From Pseudomonas japonica (GTDB taxonomy: Bacteria; Pseudomonadota; Gammaproteobacteria; Pseudomonadales; Pseudomonadaceae): 64,000 bases of DNA. This document shows, piece by piece, positions 1 to 6,948 of this stretch. The number at the start of each line of letters is the position of its first letter. Positions within the stretch are counted from its first letter, which is position 1. The DNA lies in assembly GCF_900188455.1 (NCBI RefSeq), contig NZ_FZOL01000026.1, positions 37,473-101,472 on the forward strand. Reading direction: 5' to 3'. The notes under the pieces are model-generated. The model made no database searches and had not been told where the DNA came from. It saw only the letters and a list, made by a program, of their open reading frames with translations. A program made the translations under genes and the position numbers.

Positions 1-2
1 TC

Positions 3-332
3 AAGGTGCCGGCGAAACTGGCCTCGATCTGGGCCGACTACAGCGTTCCGTTCGATCCCCTGCAGGGCCTGAGCATCGGCATCGGCGCGCGCTACACCGG
101 CTACACCTACGGTGACGCGCTGAATACCTTCGAGGTGCCGTCCTACACCCTGTACGACGCGGCCGTGCGCTACGACCTGAGCAAACTCGACCCGACGCTG
201 CAAGGGGTCAAGGCCAGCGTCAACGTCAACAACCTGACCGACAAGTACTACGTCGCTTCATGCTTCTTCTCCCTGGCCTGCAACATGGGCGAGGGACGCA
301 GCGTGGTGGCCGAGGTGAGTTACCAGTGGTGA
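3..332 (+). CDS. TonB-dependent receptor, C-terminal fragment (5' end outside window)
   Basis: This is the last ~109 codons of an outer-membrane receptor that begins upstream of the window. The peptide reads as alternating beta-strands with aromatic girdles (IGARYTGYTYGD, YTLYDAAVRYDL), a typical late-barrel motif NVNNLTDKYYV, and ends in aromatic W after VSYQ, as expected for Omp85-inserted barrels. The acidic and Cys-containing loop near SCFFSLACNMGEG followed by GRSVVAEVSY is typical of siderophore receptors of the FhuA/FoxA/FpvA type. The plug and TonB box are not visible, so the ligand cannot be assigned. A REP palindrome follows the stop. Confidence 0.9.
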   Translation, partial: KVPAKLASIWADYSVPFDPLQGLSIGIGARYTGYTYGDALNTFEVPSYTLYDAAVRYDLSKLDPTLQGVKASVNVNNLTDKYYVASCFFSLACNMGEGRSVVAEVSYQW

Positions 333-340
333 GATAAGGG

Positions 341-446
341 GGCTGCTTTGCAGCCTTTCGCGAGCAAGCTCGCTCCCACAGTGGTTCGGTGCATGCCAAT
401 CCCTTGTGGGAGCGAGCTTGCTCGCGAAGGGCCGCAAAGCGGCCCC
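341..446. repeat. REP-type inverted repeat pair (BIME-like)
   Basis: Left arm 354-380 (TCGCGAGCAAGCTCGCTCCCA core) and right arm 405-431 are reverse complements separated by ~24 bp. Each is flanked by a small hairpin (341-354 and 429-446). This is the common Pseudomonas REP core arranged as a facing pair, between a receptor gene and a convergent aldo/keto reductase gene, where it could also act in termination or mRNA stability. Confidence 0.85.
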
Positions 447-457
447 GGATTATCGGA

Positions 458-1495
458 TCAAGGCGCCGGATTCGGCTGCTGCACATGGATCGCCTCGATC
501 CCCTGCAGCAATTCCTCGGTCAATTGCACCTCGACACTGGCCAGATTGCTCTGCAGTTGCTCCAGCGTCGTCGCGCCGATGATGTTGCTGGTCAGGAACG
601 GCCGGCTGGTGACATAGGCCAGCGCCAGCTGCGCCGGATCCACACCATGCTCGCGGGCGAGCGCCACGTAGGCCGCGGTGGCGCGCTCGACCTGCGGGTT
701 GTTGTAGCGCTGGAAGCGGTCGAACAGGGTCAGGCGCCCTTTCGGCGGCTGCGCGCCATTGAGGTACTTGCCCGACAGCACGCCGAACGCCAGCGGCGAA
801 TAGGCCAGCAGGCCGACATTCTCGCGAATGGAGATCTCCGCCAGGCCCACTTCGTAGCTGCGGTTCAACAGGCTGTAGGGGTTCTGGATCGACACCGCCC
901 GCGGCCAGCCACGGGTCTCGGCCAGGTGCAGGAAGCGCGCCACGCCCCACGGGGTTTCGTTGGACAGGCCGATATGACGGATCTTGCCGGCCTTGACCAG
1001 ATCATCCAGCACTTCGAGGGTCTCCTCGATGGCGACCGCTTCGTCGTTGGCGTCGTGCACGTAGCCCAGTTGGCCGAAGAAGTTGGTCTGGCGGTCCGGC
1101 CAATGCAGTTGGTAGAGGTCCAGATAGTCGGTCCGCAGACGCTTGAGGCTGTCCTCCAGGGCCGCGGTGATATTGGCCCGGTCCAGCCGCGCCGTGCCGC
1201 CGCGGATATGCTCGATACGCTGCGGGCCGGCGACCTTGCTCGCCAGCACCCACTGCTCGCGACCACCGAAACGGGCGAAGTAGTTGCCGATGATGCGCTC
1301 GGTTTCGCCGTAGGTTTTCGCGATCGGCGGCACCGGGTACATCTCCGCGGTGTCGATGAAGTTGATCCCGGCCTCGCGCGCCACCTGAATCTGCTCGAAG
1401 GCCTCGGACTCGCTGTTCTGCTCACCCCAGGTCATGGTGCCGAGGGCGATGGCGCTGACGGCGATGCCGCTGTTGCCCAGTTGACGCTTTTCCAT
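458..1495 (-). CDS. NADP(H)-dependent aldo/keto reductase, Tas family
   Basis: A 345-residue cytosolic oxidoreductase of the aldo/keto reductase superfamily. The N-terminus (LGNSGIAVSAIALGTMTWGE, then FIDTAEMYPVPP) is close to the Tas protein pattern, and the family's catalytic Asp, Tyr, Lys and His are visible in FIDTAEMY, VLASKV and LYQLHWPD. The start is supported by AAGGAGTG upstream of the ATG at 1495. It is the last gene of a minus-strand group after two SsuA-like binding proteins (76 nt gap), which suggests co-expression with organosulfur uptake. The physiological substrate is not predictable. In E. coli, tas was found as a suppressor of tyrosine auxotrophy, and that role need not apply here. 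Confidence 0.9.
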   Translation of the reverse strand: MEKRQLGNSGIAVSAIALGTMTWGEQNSESEAFEQIQVAREAGINFIDTAEMYPVPPIAKTYGETERIIGNYFARFGGREQWVLASKVAGPQRIEHIRGGTARLDRANITAALEDSLKRLRTDYLDLYQLHWPDRQTNFFGQLGYVHDANDEAVAIEETLEVLDDLVKAGKIRHIGLSNETPWGVARFLHLAETRGWPRAVSIQNPYSLLNRSYEVGLAEISIRENVGLLAYSPLAFGVLSGKYLNGAQPPKGRLTLFDRFQRYNNPQVERATAAYVALAREHGVDPAQLALAYVTSRPFLTSNIIGATTLEQLQSNLASVEVQLTEELLQGIEAIHVQQPNPAP

Positions 1496-1571
1496 GAATC
1501 ACTCCTTTGTCGAAACGGCGAAGGCCGCCGACACCGCGAACGGCGCCGGCAGCCTGTATTCGGTGACGGCT

Positions 1572-2528
1572 TCAGCGCACACGGGGCTGGAACAGCTCCA
1601 CGGCACTGGCGTCGATCTTGCGCGGCAGCAGGCCCTGGGCGAAGAACACATCGGCGATCTGCTGCTGTTCGGCGAGGTTGTCGGCCCCTACCGGCTGCAC
1701 ATCATAACTGCGTCGGCCATTGGCCTGCTCGACCGTCGCCACATCGAGGTTGCCCCACAGCGGGCCGAGGACCCTGGCGGCCTCGGTCGGGTTGGCCTTG
1801 AGCCACTTGCCCGCCCCGCTCAGCGCGGTGAACAGGGTGTTCAGCACCTCGGGATGGGCCTTGGCGTAGTCGCTGGAGGCCAGGTAGTAACGCTGGTAGC
1901 TGGAAAGGCCCTGGCCGTCGCTGAGGACCTTGGCATGCTGCTGGCGCTGGGCGCTGGCGACGTAGGGGTCCCAGGTCACCCAGGCATCCACCTTGCGGTT
2001 CTCGAACGCGGCGCGGCCATCCGCCGGAATCAGGTAGGCCGGCTGGATGTCGCTGAAGTTCAGGCCGGCCTTGGCCAGCGCCTGGATCAGCAGGTAATGG
2101 CTGCCGGCGGCCTTGGTCACGGCGATCTTCTTGCCCTTGAGGTCGGCGAGGTTCCGCAGCGCCGAATCCGCCGGCACGAGAATGGCCTGGGCCAGCGGCG
2201 ATGGCGTCTCCCGGGCGAAGTAGGTCAGTTTCGCCCCGGCGGCCTGGGCGAACACCGGCACGGTATCGGCGACATCGGCGGACACATCGACATTGCCCAG
2301 GTTGAGGGCCTCCAGCAGCGGCAGGCCGCTGGCGAACTCGTGCCAGGTGACGTCGATGCCCTGGGCCTTGAGCTGTTGTTCCAGGTTGCCCTGGGCCTTG
2401 AGCAGGGTCAGCAGGGTCGAGGACTTCTGGTAGCCGATGCGCAGGGCTTCGGCACTGGCGGTGCCGGCAAGGCTGGCGCCCAGCACCACGGCGGCGGCGA
2501 GCCGGTACAGACGCTTGAAAGGAATCAT
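1572..2528 (-). CDS. Aliphatic sulfonate-type ABC substrate-binding protein (SsuA-like)
   Basis: A 318-residue periplasmic binding protein with a Sec signal peptide (LAAAVVLGASLAGTASA|EA). The mature N-terminus LRIGYQKSSTLLTLLKAQG, GNVDVSADVADTVPVFA and DLKGKKIAVTKAAGSHYLL are hallmarks of the SsuA/TauA/NMT1 fold that binds alkanesulfonates. The start is preceded by GGAGCG. It lies 15 nt downstream of a second SsuA-like gene; neither is accompanied by a permease or ATPase here, so they must dock with transporters encoded elsewhere or act as alternative receptors. Expression under sulfate limitation is expected from the family but is not shown by the sequence. Confidence 0.88.
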   Translation of the reverse strand: MIPFKRLYRLAAAVVLGASLAGTASAEALRIGYQKSSTLLTLLKAQGNLEQQLKAQGIDVTWHEFASGLPLLEALNLGNVDVSADVADTVPVFAQAAGAKLTYFARETPSPLAQAILVPADSALRNLADLKGKKIAVTKAAGSHYLLIQALAKAGLNFSDIQPAYLIPADGRAAFENRKVDAWVTWDPYVASAQRQQHAKVLSDGQGLSSYQRYYLASSDYAKAHPEVLNTLFTALSGAGKWLKANPTEAARVLGPLWGNLDVATVEQANGRRSYDVQPVGADNLAEQQQIADVFFAQGLLPRKIDASAVELFQPRVR

Positions 2529-2543
2529 GGGAAACGCTCCGGA

Positions 2544-3509
2544 TCAGGGGGTCTTGGTGAGTTGTGCGCTGCCAGGCAGCACGAAACCGCTGGCGAAGGT
2601 CGGCGCCACATCGAGGCGCTCGGCGATCAGGCCGTGGGCCTGGTAGAAGTCGGCGGTGGCCTGCTGCTCGGCGATGGTCGTGCTGTCCAGCGCCTGCCAG
2701 CGCGCCTGGCGCCGCTCGTACTGCAGGCGCGCGGCCTCCACCGGGAAGCCGATGATCTGCGCGAGGTTTTTCGAATAGCTGTCGATATTGCGCTTGGCCC
2801 AGTCCTCGGCCCTGGCCAGACGGCTCAGGTAATCCTGCAGGGCGGCACGCCGCGCCGGGTCGGCCAGGGCCTTGTCGGTGGCGGCGAGAAAGCTGTTGCC
2901 GCTGGACAGGCCGCGGCCGTTGACCAGTACCCGCCCCTGCCCGCTCAGCTCGGCCAGCGCGGTGTAGGGTTCCCAGGTCGACCAGGCGTCCACCGAGCCA
3001 TTGGCCAGGGCGACCTTGGCGTCCACCGGGCCGAGAAAGCGAAACTCCACGTCCTTCTCGCTGAGCCCGGCGCTGGCCAGGGCCTTGAGCGCCACGAAAT
3101 GCCCGATGGAACCGCGCCCGGTGGCGATGCGCTTGCCCTTCAGCTCCGCCGCGCTGCGCAGTGGCGAAGCCGGCTGCACCAGCACCGCGATGCCGTAGGG
3201 ATCGGATTTGTCGACAGCGATGGCCTTGACCTGCGCGCCCGAGGCCAGGGCGAACAGCAGCGGCGCATCGCCGATGATCCCGGCATCGATGGCGCCGGCG
3301 TTCAACGCTTCGGCCAGCGGCGCGGCGGCGGGAAACTCGGCCCAGCGGATGTCGTACGGCAGGTCGCGCAGCTCATCGGCGGCCTCCAGCTGGGCGCGCA
3401 TGTTGCCTTTCTGGTCGCCGACACGCAGTTCGACGCGCTCGGCGGCGAAACCCGGGCTCGCCAGCAGCAAGGCGGCACCAAGGGCCAGGATTCGGGTGAA
3501 GGGGATCAT
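2544..3509 (-). CDS. Second SsuA-like ABC substrate-binding protein
   Basis: A 321-residue periplasmic binding protein of the aliphatic sulfonate group. Signal peptide MIPFTRILALGAALLLASPGF ends at AA|ER. The fold is indicated by VELRVGDQKGN, AGAIDAGIIGDAPLLFALASG, ELKGKRIATGRGSIGHF and VDAWSTWEPY. The ATG at 3509 was chosen over an in-frame TTG at 3524 because GAGGAGCG sits at good spacing before it. It is paralogous in layout to the downstream gene but divergent in sequence, so the two probably cover different sulfonates or sulfonate-like ligands. Confidence 0.88.
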   Translation of the reverse strand: MIPFTRILALGAALLLASPGFAAERVELRVGDQKGNMRAQLEAADELRDLPYDIRWAEFPAAAPLAEALNAGAIDAGIIGDAPLLFALASGAQVKAIAVDKSDPYGIAVLVQPASPLRSAAELKGKRIATGRGSIGHFVALKALASAGLSEKDVEFRFLGPVDAKVALANGSVDAWSTWEPYTALAELSGQGRVLVNGRGLSSGNSFLAATDKALADPARRAALQDYLSRLARAEDWAKRNIDSYSKNLAQIIGFPVEAARLQYERRQARWQALDSTTIAEQQATADFYQAHGLIAERLDVAPTFASGFVLPGSAQLTKTP

Positions 3510-3805
3510 CGCGACGCTCCTCAAGGCTGGACGGCAGCCTGTTGTCAGGTTCTGGGTTCCATCCGCGGCGTGGCGAATGTGAGCTGACTGTAGCGAGCCG
3601 CGAATAATCAGTGAAATGCATTTTGGTCATAACCTAATATGCGAACAATTTTTCATTATCGCCATTAGCTTAGAACCATAAAGAATTTTACATAGCACTA
3701 TCCAACGCATACGGTCATAAGCCCCGCCGGCATGGATCCGCTGTCCAGGGCGGGCCAACGGCGCTCCGCAGGGGCGCCCCCAGCGTCTTATGCGATGAGT
3801 GCCCG
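3510..3805. promoter_or_regulatory. AT-rich divergent promoter region of the organosulfur genes
   Basis: About 300 bp between two diverging operons. The stretch 3595-3720 is strikingly AT-rich compared with its surroundings (for example AACAATTTTTCATTATCG and CATAAAGAATTTTACATAGC), as expected for a shared regulatory region. No convincing -24/-12 sigma-54 element was found by eye, and no CysB site can be called reliably. Confidence 0.55.
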
Positions 3806-4996
3806 ATGAGCCAGTCTTCCGCTGCTGTCCCGCTGCACCGGCCGTCCGTACCGGACAGCCCTCCTTCCGGCCTGGACCCGGTCCTTGCGAACATCACCCG
3901 GGAGCTGGCGGCCAGCGCCGCCGGTTTCGACCGCAGCGGCGCCTTTCCCGCGGCCAATTTCGAACTGCTGCAACGCCATGGCCTGCTCGCCCTGACGGTA
4001 CCCGCGGCGCTCGGTGGCGGCGGCGCCGACCTGCCCACCGCGCGCAAGGTGGTCAGCGCGGTGGCCAAGGGCGAACCCTCTACCGCGCTGATCCTGGTGA
4101 TGCAGTACCTGCAGCATTTCCGCCTGCAGGATGACCTGCGCTGGCCAGCCCCGCTGCGCGAGCGGCTGGCCCGCGAGGCGGTGGAGCACGGCGCGCTGAT
4201 CAACGCCTTCCGGGTCGAACCGGAGCTGGGTACCCCGGCTCGCGGCGGCCTGCCGGCGACCGTGGCGCGGCGCACCGCCGAGGGCTGGCGGCTGTCCGGG
4301 ACCAAGCTGTACTCCACCGGCAGCCATGGCCTGACCTGGTACCTGGTGTGGGCGCGCAGCGACGATGCCGATCCGCTGGTCGGCGGCTTCCTGGTGCACA
4401 AGGACACCCCCGGCATCCGCATCGTCGATGAATGGGACCACCTCGGCATGCGCGCCACCTGCAGCCACCGGGTCGAGTTCGACGACGTCCTGCTGCCGCT
4501 GGAGCACGCCGTGGCGGTCAGCCCGGCCAGCGCGCCGCGCCCTGAACTGGACGGCGAAAGCCTGGTGTGGATGGCGGTGCTGCTGTCGAGCATCTACGAC
4601 GCCGTGGCCCAGGCCGCCCGTGACTGGCTGGTGACCTTCCTGCGCGAGCGGGTGCCATCCAACCTCGGCCAGCCGCTGGCCAGCCTGCCGCGCTTCCAGG
4701 AACGGGTCGGGCGCATCGACACCCTGCTGTTCGCCAACCGCAACCTGCTCGACTCTGCCGCCGCCGGCCTGGTCGACGCGGGCAACGCCGGGCAGCTCAA
4801 GCAACTGGTCACGCAGAACGCCATCCAGGCGGTGGAGCTGGCCATCGAGGCCACCGGCAATCCCGGTCTGTCGCGGCACAACCCGCTGGAGCGGCATTAC
4901 CGCGACGTGCTCTGCGCACGTATCCATACCCCCCAGGACGACGTGGTCTTCCACGGCAGCGGTCGCGCTGCCCTCGATGCAGGAGTCGCCTCATGA
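3806..4996 (+). CDS. Acyl-CoA dehydrogenase-fold flavoprotein, SfnC/DszC type
   Basis: A 396-residue protein with the acyl-CoA dehydrogenase fold: N-terminal helical domain, a central beta domain (GWRLSGTKLYSTGSHG, FLVHKDTPGIRI, WDHLGMRATCSHRVEFDDV) and a C-terminal helical domain (LAIEATGNPGLSRHNPLERHYRDVL). The pattern LxGTKxYSTG plus HLGMRAT is typical of the FMNH2-dependent SfnC/DszC subgroup that oxidises organosulfur compounds, rather than of beta-oxidation enzymes: the general-base Glu cannot be placed. It is divergent from two SsuA-like genes and translationally coupled by ATGA to the next gene. No strong Shine-Dalgarno precedes the ATG. A true acyl-CoA dehydrogenase role remains possible. 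Confidence 0.8.
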   Translation: MSQSSAAVPLHRPSVPDSPPSGLDPVLANITRELAASAAGFDRSGAFPAANFELLQRHGLLALTVPAALGGGGADLPTARKVVSAVAKGEPSTALILVMQYLQHFRLQDDLRWPAPLRERLAREAVEHGALINAFRVEPELGTPARGGLPATVARRTAEGWRLSGTKLYSTGSHGLTWYLVWARSDDADPLVGGFLVHKDTPGIRIVDEWDHLGMRATCSHRVEFDDVLLPLEHAVAVSPASAPRPELDGESLVWMAVLLSSIYDAVAQAARDWLVTFLRERVPSNLGQPLASLPRFQERVGRIDTLLFANRNLLDSAAAGLVDAGNAGQLKQLVTQNAIQAVELAIEATGNPGLSRHNPLERHYRDVLCARIHTPQDDVVFHGSGRAALDAGVAS

Positions 4997-5937
4997 GCGC
5001 CATCAGCGTGATCGCCAGCCAGCTCGATGCCCAGGCCAACGAGCTGCTGCGCCAGCGTCTGCCCGGACACCGGGTGATCGACCTGGCCCCCGAACAATTC
5101 AATGCCGAGCGCGCCGACGTGCTGATCGTGCGCCCGGTCAACGTGCGCGGGCGCCGTGTCGACGAAGCGCCGCGCGGCTGGCCATGGTCGTTGCGCTGGG
5201 TGCAATTGGTGTCGTCAGGCATCGACTTCTACCCGGACTGGCTGTTCCAGGGCCCGCCGGTCACCAGCGGCAAGGGCAGCAATGCCGAGCAGGTCGCCGA
5301 GTTCGCCCTGGCGGCGATCTTCTCCGCGGCCAAGCAGTTGCCGAACATCTGGGTCAAGGACGACGACTGGACCTTCAGCCCGCTGCAACCGGTGCGCGGC
5401 AAGACCCTCGGCATCCTCGGCCTGGGCAGCATCGGTCGGGCCCTGGCGGCCAAGGCCACGGCGCTGGGCCTGCGGGTGATCGCCCTCGGCCGCCCCGGGC
5501 AAGCGCTGGAGGCCGGCGTGCCGGTGCAGGCCGTGGCGGATATCCATCAGCTGTTCGCCGAGTCCGACCATCTGGTCCTGGCCGCGCCACTCACCGCGCA
5601 GACCCGTGGCGTGATCGATCGCCAGGTGCTGGCCAGCGCCAAACCCGGCCTGCACCTGGTGAACATCGCCCGCGGCGGCCTGCTCGACCAGCAGGCGCTG
5701 GTCGAAGCACTGGAGGCCGGGCGCATCGGCCGCGCCACCCTGGATGTCACCGAACCCGAACCGCTGCCGGCCGGCCACCCGCTGTACCGCGATCCGCGGG
5801 TGTTCATCTCGCCGCACACCTGCGCGATTTCCACCGAGGGCATCCGTGGCTTCGCCGAGGACTTCGCCGACAACTTCCAGCGTTATCACCAGGGCCAGCC
5901 ACTGCGCAACCTGGTCGACCACCAGCGCGGCTACTGA
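4993..5937 (+). CDS. D-2-hydroxyacid dehydrogenase (NAD(P)-dependent)
   Basis: A 314-residue cytosolic dehydrogenase of the D-isomer 2-hydroxyacid family. The Rossmann motif GILGLGSIGRALAAKA sits mid-protein. The family signatures PLTAQTRGVI, NIARGGLLDQQALVEAL and LDVTEPEPLPAGHPLY follow, with the catalytic Arg, Glu and His (ISPHT) in the expected places. It overlaps the upstream flavoprotein gene by 4 nt (ATGA) and is followed 47 nt later by a class II aldolase gene, so all three are likely one transcript. The pair suggests processing of a 2-keto or 2-hydroxy acid released from the imported compound; the exact substrate is unknown. Confidence 0.88.
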   Translation: MSAISVIASQLDAQANELLRQRLPGHRVIDLAPEQFNAERADVLIVRPVNVRGRRVDEAPRGWPWSLRWVQLVSSGIDFYPDWLFQGPPVTSGKGSNAEQVAEFALAAIFSAAKQLPNIWVKDDDWTFSPLQPVRGKTLGILGLGSIGRALAAKATALGLRVIALGRPGQALEAGVPVQAVADIHQLFAESDHLVLAAPLTAQTRGVIDRQVLASAKPGLHLVNIARGGLLDQQALVEALEAGRIGRATLDVTEPEPLPAGHPLYRDPRVFISPHTCAISTEGIRGFAEDFADNFQRYHQGQPLRNLVDHQRGY

Positions 5938-5984
5938 CTTTTCACCGAACTTGAACGCGCCCCTGGCGCGTGGGGAGCACCGCA

Positions 5985-6785
5985 ATGACTGCCGTATCCG
6001 TTCTGCCCGTTTCCTCCGATCCTGCCAGCGTGCGCCAGCGGGTCAGCGCCGAAGAATGGGAGGTGCGGGTCAAGCTCGCCGCCGCCTACCGCCTGGCCGC
6101 GCTGTTTCGCTGGACCGACCATATCTACACGCACTTCTCGGCGCGGGTGCCGGGGCCGGACGAGCATTTCCTGATCAATGCCTACGGCCTGCTGTTCGAT
6201 GAAATCAGCGCCTCCAACCTGGTCAAGGTGGATGTCGACGGGACCCTCATCGACGACCCGCTGGGGCTGGGCATCAACCAGGCCGGCTACGTCATCCACA
6301 GCGCCATCCACCGCGCCCGCCCGGACCTCAAGGCGGTGCTGCACACCCACACCCGCGACGGCGCGGCGGTGTCGGCGCAGCGCGATGGCCTGCTGCCGCT
6401 GTCGCAGCATGCGCTGGCCTACTACAGCCGGGTTGTCTATCACACCTACGAGGGGGTGGCGCTGGACCTGGATGAACAGCAGCGCCTGGTCGCCCACCTG
6501 GGCGACAGCAATATCCTGATCCTGCGCAATCACGGGCTGCTGACCGGCGGCAGCAGTGTCGAGCATGCCTTCCGCGAGCTGCATGGACTGGAGCGGGCCT
6601 GCAATATCCAGATCGCCGCGCAGGCCGGGGGCAATGCCGACCTGCTGTTCGCGCCGGAGGCGGCGATCGAGAAAGTGAAGCAGCAGAGCGCGGCCTTCCT
6701 CGATGGCAACAATCCGGGGATCCAGCGGCATTGGGATGCGCTGATCCGCCAGCTGGACCGGGAGGGGGATGACTACAAGCAGTGA
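5985..6785 (+). CDS. Class II aldolase/adducin family protein
   Basis: A 266-residue protein of the class II aldolase/adducin family. It shows metal-binding histidines in the HTHTRDGA motif and a further His in ILRNHGLLT. The ATG at 5985 follows GGGGAGCACCGCA. An upstream GTG at 5970 in the same frame would lie inside that ribosome-binding site and was rejected. Family members are Zn-dependent aldolases, epimerases or dehydratases of sugar or hydroxyacid phosphates, and several that lack an obvious sugar pathway remain unassigned. Third gene of the 3806-6785 operon; a REP pair separates it from the next receptor gene. A second, shorter family member lies at 39839 next to another TonB receptor. 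Confidence 0.88.
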   Translation: MTAVSVLPVSSDPASVRQRVSAEEWEVRVKLAAAYRLAALFRWTDHIYTHFSARVPGPDEHFLINAYGLLFDEISASNLVKVDVDGTLIDDPLGLGINQAGYVIHSAIHRARPDLKAVLHTHTRDGAAVSAQRDGLLPLSQHALAYYSRVVYHTYEGVALDLDEQQRLVAHLGDSNILILRNHGLLTGGSSVEHAFRELHGLERACNIQIAAQAGGNADLLFAPEAAIEKVKQQSAAFLDGNNPGIQRHWDALIRQLDREGDDYKQ

Positions 6786-6793
6786 TGTGCAAG

Positions 6794-6894
6794 GGGACCG
6801 CTTTGCGGTCCTTCGCGGGCAAGCCACGCTCCTACGGGATACGCGCTCTCCTCGTAGGAGCGTGGCTTGCCCGCGAAGGCCTGCAAAGCAGGCC
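6794..6894. repeat. REP-type inverted repeat pair
   Basis: A facing pair with the core TTCGCGGGCAAGCCACGCTC on the left (about 6811-6836) and its reverse complement on the right (about 6853-6878). Each is capped by a small hairpin (GGACCGCTTTGCGGTCC and GGCCTGCAAAGCAGGCC). It lies between a class II aldolase gene and a TonB receptor gene. Confidence 0.85.
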
Positions 6895-6948
6895 CAGATG
6901 ACTACCGCCCCCACCCAGGGAGGCCCCCAGAACAGCCGGAAACCGATC

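Noticed and set aside
1494..3587. 697-residue plus-strand ORF opposite the two SsuA-like genes
   Set aside because: It is antisense to well-supported genes on the minus strand with signal peptides and family motifs. Long open antisense frames are common in high-GC DNA and the translation shows low-complexity Gly/Arg-rich sequence.
3510..3805. A sigma-54 promoter for the organosulfur operons
   Set aside because: No GG-N10-GC element with convincing flanks was visible in this interval; only AT-richness was clear.
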